Below are positions 53,939 through 62,291 of a stretch of 64,000 nucleotides of DNA, one piece after another. Position numbers and translations under genes: made by a program. Where the stretch lies: contig NZ_NERW01000002.1 in assembly GCF_003063505.1 (NCBI RefSeq), forward strand, positions 682,001 through 746,000, given 5' to 3'. This stretch comes from Limnohabitans sp. T6-20. Its GTDB lineage: Bacteria; Pseudomonadota; Gammaproteobacteria; Burkholderiales; Burkholderiaceae_C. The notes under the pieces are model-generated. The model did not search any database. It had not been told where the DNA came from and was given only the letters and a program-made list of their open reading frames with translations. Positions within the stretch are counted from its first letter, which is position 1, and every line of letters starts with the position of its first letter.

Positions 53939-54058
53939 TGGTTGATTTTGAATTTGAAGCATAAAATATGCACTTTGGGTTTTTCCATGCCGTGTGCCCC
54001 TTGTCCAGACTTCACTGTTCCCGTTGCCGAGCCTCGGCCATGAGTCGGCATGGTTGAG

Positions 54059-54394
54059 ATGAAACACGCCTTCAAATGGGCTTTGGCAGGTGTTGTGCTC
54101 TGCTGGCTATCGCCATTGTGGGCCGATGTGTTGCTGGACTTTTCGGTGGTGCTGCCCCCAGCGGTTGACAAGCACAAGGTTGTACAGCCCGTGGTGCAAT
54201 GGCTTGTGCGCGCGGATGCGCCAGGTTATTGCCAGCAGATCAAGGAGCACGATGGCTTTGCCGTCTGGCAAGAGGGGTGTGTTTATTGGACGAGCACCCC
54301 GTCGACTTGCTCGATCGTGACCACAGGACGAACCACCCATTCTCAGGTCGGGCGTTTGTTCCTCTTGTGCCTGACTGCCGGGGAACCCACATGA
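54059..54394 (+). CDS. Small exported cysteine-rich protein, degenerate paralogue of the next gene
   Basis: 111 residues from the ATG at 54059; a Met three codons upstream (54050) is possible, but this one gives the better signal peptide (MKHAFKWALAGVVLCWLSPLWA). The mature part has four Cys in the pattern GYCQQI ... GCVYW ... TCSIVT ... VGRLFLLC. The next protein has the same layout with VGHEIRHC in place of VGRLFLLC, so this copy lacks the HExxH residues. It is encoded 120 bases after the giant adhesin and overlaps the next gene by ATGA. I do not recognise the family; the function is unknown. Confidence 0.7.
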   Translation: MKHAFKWALAGVVLCWLSPLWADVLLDFSVVLPPAVDKHKVVQPVVQWLVRADAPGYCQQIKEHDGFAVWQEGCVYWTSTPSTCSIVTTGRTTHSQVGRLFLLCLTAGEPT

Positions 54395-54798
54395 GTAAGT
54401 GGCAGGGCAGCTTGTGCTGCGCGCGATTCGTGTTGCTGATGTGGCTAAGTGTCTTCTCAGCGGCCCAAGCCCAGACTGTCGATGTGAACGATCTGCCCGA
54501 TGCCAGTTATGTGCGCAGGTTCCGTCCGCCTGCTGTAGACCGCACGCGTTTTGAGCCTTTGCAACCCGATCAGCGCATGCTCAACGAGCCCAAGGTCAAA
54601 TACCTGGCCCGTAAAGATGGTTATGAGTTCTGTTCTCGCATCACAGGTGTACCGATCAGCCTGACATCGCGTCCGATGGCCTGTGCTTTTTGGAACGTCA
54701 AGCGCCGAGAGTGCACCGTGGTCACCCCTGAGGTCACGGGTTACAACTACGTGGGGCATGAAATTCGCCACTGCTTTGAGGGGGCGTTTCATGATTGA
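54391..54798 (+). CDS. Small exported protein with HEIRH (possible metalloprotease motif)
   Basis: 135 residues. A signal peptide (FVLLMWLSVFSAAQA) is followed by a mature part of about 105 residues with Cys in EFCSRI, MACAFW, RECTVVT and RHCFEG, and near the C-terminus VGHEIRHCFEGAFH. HEIRH fits the zincin HExxH zinc-binding pattern and another His follows seven residues later, but the protein is too small for a classical zincin. The ATG overlaps the previous stop; the stop is overlapped by the next gene's start (eight bases). Position directly after the adhesin genes suggests envelope maturation, but this is speculation. Confidence 0.72.
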   Translation: MSKWQGSLCCARFVLLMWLSVFSAAQAQTVDVNDLPDASYVRRFRPPAVDRTRFEPLQPDQRMLNEPKVKYLARKDGYEFCSRITGVPISLTSRPMACAFWNVKRRECTVVTPEVTGYNYVGHEIRHCFEGAFHD

Positions 54799-55618
54799 TT
54801 CACGCGCTCCTCAGCAGCTTTGTGTGCCGCCAGTCGGAAGACGCGCGTGGCTGCAAATGGCCTTGGCGCTCGCCTGTTCGGGCGCAGCCCTTCATGCCCC
54901 AGCGCAAGACAAGCCACGCATGCGCGTGGGCTTCATCTCGCGCTACCAGCCCTACAGCTTTGTGCAAGCCGACGGCACTTTGACGGGCTTTGATGTAGAG
55001 GTCGTGCGGGCCTTGTTGAACGCTTCGGGCCACGACATGGAGCCCGTGGCCGATTCTTTGACGAATTTGCGCCAGAAGATGCAAAAGGGCGAGATCGATT
55101 TCATTGGCAACCAGTTGTTGGTGACCCCTGAAAACCGACGCCACTTTGATTTTGTGAAGTCCTACGCCACGATCCAGTTGGTGAGTGTGCTGCATGAAGA
55201 CGATGACCGCGACTTGATGAGCTTGGATGACTTTCTGGGTAAAAAGCTCGGCGTTTTGGCCAATACCGGAATTGAAGAGCAGGCCCGGGGGGCAGTGGGC
55301 AAGTCGGTGCAATCGTTTGAGCGCATCGAGGATGCGTTTCGCGCGTTGGTCGATAAAAAACTCGACGCGGTGATCGAAGAGAACCTGATTGCCGAGTACT
55401 TCATCGATAAAGCGGGCTTGCCGCTCAAGGTGGGTGTGCCTTTTGCTGCGCCCATTCGTGTGGGCTTGGCGGTGCCCAAAGGCAACAAGGACATTGAGCA
55501 GCGCTTGTCTTTGGGTGTCCAATCACTGGTCAAAGACAAAAACTTCAAAGCCATTTCGACGCGCTGGTTTGGCTACGACGTCAGCCGGCCTCGGGTCTCT
55601 CACGCGTCCAGCACCTGA
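54791..55618 (+). CDS. Periplasmic amino-acid-type substrate-binding protein (family 3)
   Basis: 275 residues from the ATG at 54791, overlapping the previous gene by eight bases. The N-terminal GRRAWLQMALALACSG resembles a twin-arginine (Tat) signal. The mature part has the bacterial extracellular solute-binding family 3 fold: MRVGFISRYQPYSFVQADGTLTGFDVEVVRAL opening lobe 1 in pieces, QKMQKGEIDFIGNQLLVTPENR, LGKKLGVLANTG and LDAVIEENLIAEYFI. Such proteins usually bind amino acids for an ABC importer, but no permease or ATPase of that type is nearby. It may instead feed a distant transporter or act as a sensor. It forms a tight operon with the two small proteins. Confidence 0.85.
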   Translation: MIDSRAPQQLCVPPVGRRAWLQMALALACSGAALHAPAQDKPRMRVGFISRYQPYSFVQADGTLTGFDVEVVRALLNASGHDMEPVADSLTNLRQKMQKGEIDFIGNQLLVTPENRRHFDFVKSYATIQLVSVLHEDDDRDLMSLDDFLGKKLGVLANTGIEEQARGAVGKSVQSFERIEDAFRALVDKKLDAVIEENLIAEYFIDKAGLPLKVGVPFAAPIRVGLAVPKGNKDIEQRLSLGVQSLVKDKNFKAISTRWFGYDVSRPRVSHASST

Positions 55619-55705
55619 AGTCTCTGCTGTTTGTAAAGTTGTGTGGGAGGCTGCCCCTGCGGCCGAATGCCTGTCGTGGCTCCCGTGCATCGGTAAGATC
55701 ACAAG

Positions 55706-57211
55706 ATGCCTCTATCTGCACCATCTGACCTGACGGGCTTGCCCAAAGACGCCCAAAGCATCCTCAATTTGGCGGCCAAGTCGCTTTTTGACGTGTTTGC
55801 CCATGCCAGCGAAGGCATGCTGCTGGTCGACCGTGCGGGCAAAGTGGTTTGGATCAACGACCAGTACCGACGTTACTTGCCCGCCTTGGGCTTTGCCAGC
55901 GAGCAGGATTTTGTGGGGCAGCCTGTGTCGGCGGTCATTCAAAACACCCAGATGCAGCAGGTCTTGGAAACCGGCAAACCCATCCTGATCGATCTGCTGG
56001 TCAACAAGGCCGGCACGTTTGTGGTGAGCCGTTTCCCTTTGCACGATGACGCCGGTCAGGTCATTGGGGCTTTGGGGGTGGTGTTGTTTGACCAGCCGCA
56101 ATCGAATTTGCAGCCTTTCTTGGCCAAATTCACCTTGATGCAACGTGAGCTGGATGAGGCGCGTGATGCCTTGGCGGTGCAGCGCCGCGCGGGTACGGGC
56201 CTGCGCCAGGCACGGCACAGTTTCGCCAGTTTCATTGGCTCCAGTTCTGTGGTGGTCGATCTCAAGCGTCAAGCGCGCAGGGCGGCGCAGTCCAGCAGTC
56301 CGGTGCTGTTGTTGGGTGAGACGGGCACGGGCAAAGAGTTGTTGGCCCACGCCATCCATGCCTCTTCGCCCCGAGCCAAAGGGCCACTGGTCAGCGTGAA
56401 CATTGCGGCGGTGCCCGAGACTTTGCTGGAGGCCGAGTTCTTTGGTGTGGCACCGGGCGCTTATACCGGCGCTGAACGCAAGGGACGCGATGGCAAGTTC
56501 AAACTGGCCGATGGCGGGACCTTGTTTTTGGACGAAATTGGCGACATGCCTTTGGGCTTGCAGGCCAAGCTCTTGCGCGCACTGCAAGAAGGCGAGATGG
56601 AGCCGCTGGGCTCCAACCGCCTGATCCCGTTCGATGCACGCATCATCGCCGCCACCTCGCGCGATTTGGTCAAGCTGGTGCAGTCGGGCCAGTTCAGGGA
56701 GGATTTGTTTTACCGCCTGAACGTGTTGCCCTTGCGGGTGCCGCCCCTGCGTGAACGCTCAAGCGACATACCCGCCTTGATCGAGGTGTTGGCCGAAGAC
56801 CTGGCTTTGCGCAGTGATTTGCCGCACCCGGAGTTCAGCCCGCAAGCCGTGGCTTTGTTGTCGGCACAGAACTGGCGCGGCAATGTGCGTGAGTTGCGCA
56901 ACGTGCTGGAGCAATTGCTGCTGCGCAGCGATACCGGCGTGATGGATGCGCCTGAAGTGGAGCAGGTCTTGCGCGAATCCGGTTTGGGCCAGATTTCACC
57001 TGTGCCTGCGTCTGCGCCCTTCGCGCGCCATTCGGTTTTGCCTTTGGTGTCACAGGATGCAGATGCCTTGTTGGCACCTTTGTCGCAACAGGTGGAGGCG
57101 CTGGAGCGTCTGGCCGTGGCCAAAGCACTTGAAGTGACCCAAGGCAACAAAGTGGCGGCCGCCAAAATGTTGGGGGTTTCTCGCGCCAAACTGTACCTTC
57201 GGCTTCCTTGA
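55706..57211 (+). CDS. Sigma-54-dependent transcriptional activator with PAS domain
   Basis: 501 residues. A PAS domain (about 18-130, HASEGMLLVDRAGKVVWIND) is followed by a linker and the AAA+ sigma-54 interaction domain (about 180-410): Walker A GETGTGKE near 205, GAYTGA near 252 (the usual GAFTGA with Tyr, a known natural variant), Walker B GTLFLDEIGDM near 272. A Fis-type helix-turn-helix (NKVAAAKMLGVSRAKLYLRL) ends abruptly, a few residues shorter than usual. The downstream transporter operon has a matching -24/-12 promoter with a palindrome upstream, so this protein probably controls it. The PAS ligand is unknown. Confidence 0.93.
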   Translation: MPLSAPSDLTGLPKDAQSILNLAAKSLFDVFAHASEGMLLVDRAGKVVWINDQYRRYLPALGFASEQDFVGQPVSAVIQNTQMQQVLETGKPILIDLLVNKAGTFVVSRFPLHDDAGQVIGALGVVLFDQPQSNLQPFLAKFTLMQRELDEARDALAVQRRAGTGLRQARHSFASFIGSSSVVVDLKRQARRAAQSSSPVLLLGETGTGKELLAHAIHASSPRAKGPLVSVNIAAVPETLLEAEFFGVAPGAYTGAERKGRDGKFKLADGGTLFLDEIGDMPLGLQAKLLRALQEGEMEPLGSNRLIPFDARIIAATSRDLVKLVQSGQFREDLFYRLNVLPLRVPPLRERSSDIPALIEVLAEDLALRSDLPHPEFSPQAVALLSAQNWRGNVRELRNVLEQLLLRSDTGVMDAPEVEQVLRESGLGQISPVPASAPFARHSVLPLVSQDADALLAPLSQQVEALERLAVAKALEVTQGNKVAAAKMLGVSRAKLYLRLP

Positions 57212-57229
57212 TGTGTCTTATTTTTGATC

Positions 57230-57276
57230 AAGTGTATTTTTATTAATCAGTCAATATGTATTTTAAAAATACACTT
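57230..57276 (+). promoter_or_regulatory. Inverted repeats, probable activator binding site upstream of the transporter operon
   Basis: AAGTGTATTTTTA (57230-57242) and TAAAAATACACTT (57264-57276) are perfect 13-base inverted arms. Within the region, TGTATTTT-A-AAAATACA (57257-57273) is itself a palindrome, so TGTATTTT occurs three times. It lies 78-124 bases before the sigma-54 promoter, the expected position for an enhancer site of the adjacent activator. Confidence 0.7.
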
Positions 57277-57353
57277 TGCCGCTGCCTGAACAGTTCAACT
57301 GGAAATTTCAAGCAATGACAAGGGGTTAGGATGGTGCTGCTGATGCACGTTTC

Positions 57354-57369
57354 TGGCACGGCTTGTGCA
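57354..57369 (+). promoter_or_regulatory. Sigma-54 (-24/-12) promoter
   Basis: TGGCACGGCTTGTGCA: GG (57355-57356) and GC (57367-57368) are separated by exactly ten bases, and TGGCACG is a perfect -24 element. Transcription should start near 57380, leaving about 37 bases before the ATG of the binding-protein gene. Confidence 0.82.
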
Positions 57370-57416
57370 AAGCATGTTGCGTGACAAGCGCATGACCATT
57401 CCAACAGGAGACCCCT

Positions 57417-58604
57417 ATGTTCCGTAGACACCTCATCTCTTTGGCCGCCTTGGCGGTTGCATCTTCTTTGGCACCGGCTGTGATGGCCCAGGGCAAAGAC
57501 ATCAAGATCGCCCACATCTACAGCAAGACCGGCCCGCTGGAGGCTTACGGCAAGCAAACCCAAGTCGGCCTGATGATGGGCCTGAACTACGCCACCGGCG
57601 GCACCATGACCGTGGGTGGCCGCAAGATCGTGGTGATTGAAAAAGACGACCAGGGCAAGCCTGATTTGGGCAAGAACCTGTTGGCCGCGGCCTATGGCGA
57701 CGACAAGGTGGACCTGGCCGTCGGCCCCACCGCTTCGCCCGTGGCGCTGGCCATGCTGCCTGTGGCCGAAGAGTACAAAAAGATTTTGCTGGTCGAGCCT
57801 GCTGTGGCCGACTCCATCACCGGCGAGAAGTGGAACAAATACATCTTCCGCACCGGCCGCAACAGCAGCCAGGACGCGATTGCCAATGCTGTGGCCGTGG
57901 ACAAAGATGGTGTGAGCATCGTCACCATGGCGCAGGACTCGGCTTTTGGCCGTGATGGTGTGAAGGCCTTCAAGGACTCGGTCAAGAAAGCCAAGCTGGT
58001 GCACGAAGAGTACCTGCCGCCTGCCACCACCGACTTCACCGCCGGTGCACAGCGCATGATCGACAAGCTGAAGGGTTTGCCCGGCCGCAAGATCATCTTC
58101 ATCATCTGGGCCGGTGGCAACCCCTTCAAGATCGCCGACATGGACTTGAAGCGCTACGGCATCGAGATCGCCACGGGTGGCAACATCCTGCCCGCGATGG
58201 TGGCCTACAAGCAGTTCCCCGGCATGGAGGGCGCGGCCTACTATTACTTCGGCATGCCCAAGAACCCCGTCAACGATGCCATGGTGGCTTCGCATTACCA
58301 ACAGTTCAAGACACCGCCAGACTTTTTCACCGCAGGTGGTTTCTCGTCGGCCATGGCCTTGGTCACCGCGCTGAAAAAGACCAACGGCGACACCAGCGCC
58401 AACAAGCTGATCAGCACCATGGAGGGCATGAGCTTTGACACGCCCAAGGGCAAGATGACCTTCCGCAAAGAAGACCACCAGGCCATGCAGAGCATGTACC
58501 ACTTCAAGATCAAGGTCGACCCGGCTTTCGCCTGGGGCGTGCCCGAGCTGATCCGCGAGATCAAGCCTGAAGAAATGAACGTGCCGATCCGCAACAAGCG
58601 CTGA
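57417..58604 (+). CDS. Branched-chain-amino-acid-type ABC transporter, substrate-binding protein
   Basis: 395 residues. The signal peptide (SLAALAVASSLAPAVMA) is cleaved before QGKDIKIAHIYSKTGPLEAYG. The mature part has the LivJ-type type I periplasmic binding fold (DDQGKPDLGKNLLAAAY, GPTASPVALAMLPVAEEY, TMAQDSAFGRDGVKAF). A strong AGGAG ribosome site precedes the ATG. It is the first gene of the transporter operon and has a sigma-54 promoter. The true ligand is uncertain: proteins of this class also carry aromatic compounds, amides or urea. Two stem-loops after it may raise its message level relative to the genes downstream. Confidence 0.93.
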   Translation: MFRRHLISLAALAVASSLAPAVMAQGKDIKIAHIYSKTGPLEAYGKQTQVGLMMGLNYATGGTMTVGGRKIVVIEKDDQGKPDLGKNLLAAAYGDDKVDLAVGPTASPVALAMLPVAEEYKKILLVEPAVADSITGEKWNKYIFRTGRNSSQDAIANAVAVDKDGVSIVTMAQDSAFGRDGVKAFKDSVKKAKLVHEEYLPPATTDFTAGAQRMIDKLKGLPGRKIIFIIWAGGNPFKIADMDLKRYGIEIATGGNILPAMVAYKQFPGMEGAAYYYFGMPKNPVNDAMVASHYQQFKTPPDFFTAGGFSSAMALVTALKKTNGDTSANKLISTMEGMSFDTPKGKMTFRKEDHQAMQSMYHFKIKVDPAFAWGVPELIREIKPEEMNVPIRNKR

Positions 58605-58623
58605 TCGTTTTTATTGTGCAGGA

Positions 58624-58664
58624 GCCCGCCCTTGCGGGCGAATGGCCCGGCGCACTGCCGGGCC
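58624..58664 (+). other. Two adjacent stem-loops between binding-protein gene and livG
   Basis: GCCCGC-CCTT-GCGGGC (58624-58639) and GGCCCGGC-GCACT-GCCGGGCC (58644-58664). No T-run follows, so full termination is unlikely. Such hairpins often stabilise the upstream message, allowing more binding protein than membrane components. Confidence 0.6.
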
Positions 58665-58712
58665 TGTTCGCACGCATGGGCATTCCCTCGGCTTATCTTT
58701 TCACTCCACTCC

Positions 58713-59477
58713 ATGCTTGAAACCCAAAACCTGACCGTGCGGTTTGGCGGTCATGTGGCCGTCAATGCGATCTCTTGCCGCTTTGAGCCCGGCACGCTCA
58801 CGGCCATCGTCGGCCCCAATGGCGCGGGCAAAACGACCTACTTCAACCTGATCTCTGGGCAGCTGCCTGCCACCGCGGGCTCGGTGCACCTGAACGGCCG
58901 TGAGTTGACCGGCTTGCCTGCATCCGCGCGCACGCGCGCTGGCTTGGGCAGGGCGTTTCAGTTGACCAACCTGTTTCCCAATTTGTCGGTGCTCGAAAAC
59001 GTGCGCCTGGCGGTGCAGGCCACGAAAGAAGGCGCGCACCGCAGGGGCCTGAACCTGTGGAGCATCTGGAGCGACCACACAGCCTTGACCCAACGCGCCT
59101 TGGAAATTTTGCAGTCCGTCTCGATGACTGCGCAGCAAGACGCCCCGGTGGCCAGCCTGCCGCACGGCGACCAGCGCAAGCTTGAAGTGGCGCTGCTCAT
59201 GGCGCTGGAGCCTTCGGTCTACATGTTTGATGAGCCCACCGCAGGCATGAGCCATGACGAAGCGCCGGTGATCCTGGACCTGATCCGCCAGCTGAAAAAA
59301 GACAAGACCAAAACCATTTTGCTGGTCGAGCACAAGATGGACGTGGTGCGCGAGCTGGCCGACCGCATCATCGTGCTGCACAACGGCACGCTGGTGGCCG
59401 ATGGCGAGCCCAATGAGGTGATCGCTTCGCCCATCGTTCAGGAAGCCTACTTGGGTAAAGCCAGGGAGGTGGCATGA
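58713..59477 (+). CDS. livG: Branched-chain-amino-acid-type ABC transporter ATPase LivG
   Basis: 254 residues from the ATG at 58713. Walker A GPNGAGKTT, family block LGRAFQLTNLFPNLSVLENV, signature LPHGDQRKLE (a LivG-type variant of LSGGQ), Walker B VYMFDEPTAGM and switch His in VEHKMDVV. Length matches E. coli LivG (255). Its last bases overlap livF (ATGA). It hydrolyses ATP together with LivF to drive import through LivH/LivM. Confidence 0.94.
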   Translation: MLETQNLTVRFGGHVAVNAISCRFEPGTLTAIVGPNGAGKTTYFNLISGQLPATAGSVHLNGRELTGLPASARTRAGLGRAFQLTNLFPNLSVLENVRLAVQATKEGAHRRGLNLWSIWSDHTALTQRALEILQSVSMTAQQDAPVASLPHGDQRKLEVALLMALEPSVYMFDEPTAGMSHDEAPVILDLIRQLKKDKTKTILLVEHKMDVVRELADRIIVLHNGTLVADGEPNEVIASPIVQEAYLGKAREVA

Positions 59478-60199
59478 ATAAGAACCTGTTGACCCTCGAA
59501 GGCGTGCACACGCATATCGGGGCGTACCACATCCTGCACGGGGTGGATTTGGCCGTGCCGCGTGGCGAGCTGACCATGCTGCTGGGCCGCAACGGCGCGG
59601 GCAAGACCACCACGCTGCGCACCATCATGGGCTTGTGGACGGCCTCGCAAGGGCGCATCACCTTTGGCGGTGAAGACATCACGGCACTCAACACGCCCGC
59701 CATTGCGCAAAAGAACATCGCTTATGTGCCCGAAAACATGGGCATCTTCTCGGACCTGACCGTGAAAGAAAACATGCTCCTGGCCGCCCGCAGCGCCAAA
59801 AATTCGACGCAGATGGACGAAGCGCGTTTGCAATGGATTTTCAAACTGTTCCCGGCGGTGGAGAAGTTCTGGAACCACCCGGCGGGCAAATTGTCTGGCG
59901 GGCAAAAGCAGATGCTGGCGGTGTCGCGGGCGATTGTGGAGCCGCGTGATCTGCTGATCATCGACGAGCCCAGCAAGGGCCTGGCCCCGGCCATCATCCA
60001 GAACATGATTGACGCGTTCGAGCAGCTCAAGGCCAGCGGCGTGACGATCTTACTGGTCGAGCAAAACATCCACTTTGCCCGGCAACTGGGCGACAGCGTG
60101 GCCGTGATGGACAACGGCCGCGTGGTGCATGCGGGCCGCATGCAGGCGCTGGCCGAAGACACGGCTTTGCAGCAATCCTTGTTGGGGCTGGCCTTATGA
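59474..60199 (+). CDS. livF: Branched-chain-amino-acid-type ABC transporter ATPase LivF
   Basis: 241 residues, overlapping livG and livH by ATGA-type junctions. Walker A GRNGAGKTT, block IAYVPENMGIFSDLTVKENM, signature LSGGQKQML, Walker B LLIIDEPSKGL and switch His region LLVEQNIHFA (His replaced by Asn-Ile-His, as is usual in LivF). It is the partner ATPase of LivG. Confidence 0.94.
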   Translation: MNKNLLTLEGVHTHIGAYHILHGVDLAVPRGELTMLLGRNGAGKTTTLRTIMGLWTASQGRITFGGEDITALNTPAIAQKNIAYVPENMGIFSDLTVKENMLLAARSAKNSTQMDEARLQWIFKLFPAVEKFWNHPAGKLSGGQKQMLAVSRAIVEPRDLLIIDEPSKGLAPAIIQNMIDAFEQLKASGVTILLVEQNIHFARQLGDSVAVMDNGRVVHAGRMQALAEDTALQQSLLGLAL

Positions 60200-61182
60200 A
60201 ATTATTCGAAGACATCGATACGCGCCCGCTGCTGCTGGTGCCAGTGCTGGCGTTGCTGGCATTTCCGTTGATCGGCTCGGGTTCGACCTGGCTCACGCTC
60301 ACGGTGGCGGGTCTGGCCATGGGCATGATCATTTTCATCATGGCCTCGGGCCTGACGCTGGTCTTTGGCCTGATGGACGTGCTCAACTTTGGCCACGGTC
60401 TGTTCATCGCGCTGGGCGCTTTTGTGGCCACCAGCGTGCTGGGTGCCATGGGTGACTGGACCGGCTCGGGCGAGTGGTGGCGCAACATGGTGGCGGTGTT
60501 GCCTGCCATGGCGGTAGCCATGGCTGTGGCGGCTGCCGTGGGCTTGACGTTTGAGCGTTTCATCGTGCGGCCGGTCTATGGCCAGCACCTCAAGCAAATC
60601 CTGATCACCATGGGCGGCATGATCATTGGCGAAGAACTCATCAAAGTGGTCTGGGGGCCGCAGCAGATCGCCTTGCCTTTGCCCGAAGCCATGCGTGGCG
60701 CGGTGCTGTGGGGCGATGCCGCGATTGAGAAATACCGCCTGCTGGCCGTGTCTGTTGGCTTGGCCGTGTTTACTTTGCAAATGTGGGTGCTGGGCCGCAC
60801 CAAGATCGGCTTGTTGATTCGGGCCGGCGTGCAAGACCGCGAGATGGTCGAGTCGCTGGGCTACCGCATCCGCCGCCTGTTTGTGGGCGTGTTTGTGGCG
60901 GGCAGTGCGCTGGCGGGCTTGGGCGGTGTCATGTGGGGGCTGTACCAGCAGAACGTGGTGCCGCAAATGGGCGCGCAGGTCAATGTGCTGATCTTCATCG
61001 TCATCATCATCGGCGGGCTGGGTTCTACAGGTGGGGCATTGATCGGTGCTTTGCTGGTGGGCCTGATGGCCAACTACACCGGCTTTTTGGCCCCCAAGCT
61101 GGCGTTGTTTTCCAATATCGCGCTCATGGCGGGCATTTTGTTGTGGCGTCCGCAGGGCGTGTACCCGGTGGCCAACCGCTGA
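60196..61182 (+). CDS. livH: Branched-chain-amino-acid-type ABC transporter permease LivH
   Basis: 328 residues, mostly hydrophobic, with about eight membrane helices. The family start LTLVFGLMDVLNFGHG and the motif GGMIIGEELIKVVWG are clear, as is the EAA-like loop ESLGYRIRRLFVGVFVAGSALAG in pieces. Its start overlaps the livF stop. It forms half of the membrane channel with LivM, ten bases downstream. Confidence 0.93.
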   Translation: MKLFEDIDTRPLLLVPVLALLAFPLIGSGSTWLTLTVAGLAMGMIIFIMASGLTLVFGLMDVLNFGHGLFIALGAFVATSVLGAMGDWTGSGEWWRNMVAVLPAMAVAMAVAAAVGLTFERFIVRPVYGQHLKQILITMGGMIIGEELIKVVWGPQQIALPLPEAMRGAVLWGDAAIEKYRLLAVSVGLAVFTLQMWVLGRTKIGLLIRAGVQDREMVESLGYRIRRLFVGVFVAGSALAGLGGVMWGLYQQNVVPQMGAQVNVLIFIVIIIGGLGSTGGALIGALLVGLMANYTGFLAPKLALFSNIALMAGILLWRPQGVYPVANR

Positions 61183-61192
61183 AAGGCCAGAC

Positions 61193-62284
61193 ATGTTCAA
61201 TCGACTCATTTCCAACGACCAGCCGCGCAGCCGCCTGCTCGCTGCTTTGCTGATCGTCATCCTGCTCGGGCTGGCGTTTGCGCCCTTTCTGTTTCCGGGC
61301 GTCAAGGCCTTGTCGGTCGCAGCCAAGGTGCTGATCTTTGTGGTGCTGGTGGCGGGCTTTGACCTGCTCTTGGGCTACACCGGCATCGTGAGCTTTGCGC
61401 ACACCATGTTCTTTGGCATCGGGGCCTATGGCATTGCCATCTCGTCCAACACCTGGGGGCCGACTTGGGGGGCGATCGGGCTGGGTTTTGCGCTGTCGCT
61501 CGTGCTCACGTTGGTGTTGTCGCTGGCGATTGGCTTGTTTTCGCTGCGGGTGAGGGCGATCTTTTTCGCCATGATCACGCTGGCCGTGGCGGCGGCCTTT
61601 CAGACGCTGGCATCGCAGCTGTCGGACTTCACGGGCGGTGAAGACGGCCTGAGCTTCAAGCTGCCCGAGCTGCTGCTGCCCAGCACCGAGTTCAGTGAAG
61701 AGCCGTTTTTGGGTGTGTCGCTCGACGGGCGTTTGCTCTGCTACTACCTGCTGTTTGTGCTGGCCGTGGGCATGCTCTTGTCACTGCTGCGCATCGTCAA
61801 CTCGCCCTTTGGCCGCGTGTTGCAAGCCATCCGAGAAAACGAATTCCGGGCCGAAGCCATTGGTTACCGCGTGGTGGTCTACCGCACGCTGTCGAGCGTG
61901 TTGTCGGCGCTCTACGCCTGCGTGGCCGGGGCCATGCTGGCGCTTTGGCTGCGCTACAACGGGCCTGACACCTCGCTGAGCTTTGAAATCATGATGGACG
62001 TGCTGCTGATCGTGGTCATCGGCGGCATGGGCACCATTTATGGCGCGGCCATCGGCGCGGTGCTGTTCTTGCTGGCGCAAAGCTATTTGCAGGATTTGCT
62101 GCGTTTGGCGAGCGAAGCCACCACGGCTTTGCCTTTGCTGTCGGCCTTGTTGTCGCCTGACCGCTGGTTGCTTTGGCTGGGCCTGTTGTTTGTGTTGTCG
62201 GTCTATTACTTCCCGACCGGGGTGGTGGGGCGCTTGCGCAGCCGGGCTGTGGTGAATGCCTTGGCATCGTCGAAACAGGCTTGA
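61193..62284 (+). CDS. livM: Branched-chain-amino-acid-type ABC transporter permease LivM
   Basis: 363 residues with about eight to nine membrane helices. Family blocks: FDLLLGYTGIVSFAHTMFFG, LRVRAIFFAMITLAVAAA, and the cytoplasmic loop GRVLQAIRENEFRAEAIGY, which contacts the ATPases. It lies ten bases after livH and eight before the hydrolase gene, within the same operon. Confidence 0.93.
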   Translation: MFNRLISNDQPRSRLLAALLIVILLGLAFAPFLFPGVKALSVAAKVLIFVVLVAGFDLLLGYTGIVSFAHTMFFGIGAYGIAISSNTWGPTWGAIGLGFALSLVLTLVLSLAIGLFSLRVRAIFFAMITLAVAAAFQTLASQLSDFTGGEDGLSFKLPELLLPSTEFSEEPFLGVSLDGRLLCYYLLFVLAVGMLLSLLRIVNSPFGRVLQAIRENEFRAEAIGYRVVVYRTLSSVLSALYACVAGAMLALWLRYNGPDTSLSFEIMMDVLLIVVIGGMGTIYGAAIGAVLFLLAQSYLQDLLRLASEATTALPLLSALLSPDRWLLWLGLLFVLSVYYFPTGVVGRLRSRAVVNALASSKQA

Positions 62285-62291
62285 GGTGGAC

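Noticed and set aside
54391..54798. Confident call of a zinc metalloprotease
   Set aside because: HExxH alone occurs by chance, the protein is only about 105 residues after signal cleavage, and the third ligand is not identified. It is kept as a hypothesis only.
58624..58664. Operon-ending terminator between the binding-protein gene and livG
   Set aside because: The hairpins are strong but lack a T-run and lie inside a typical liv operon; message stabilisation or partial termination is more likely.
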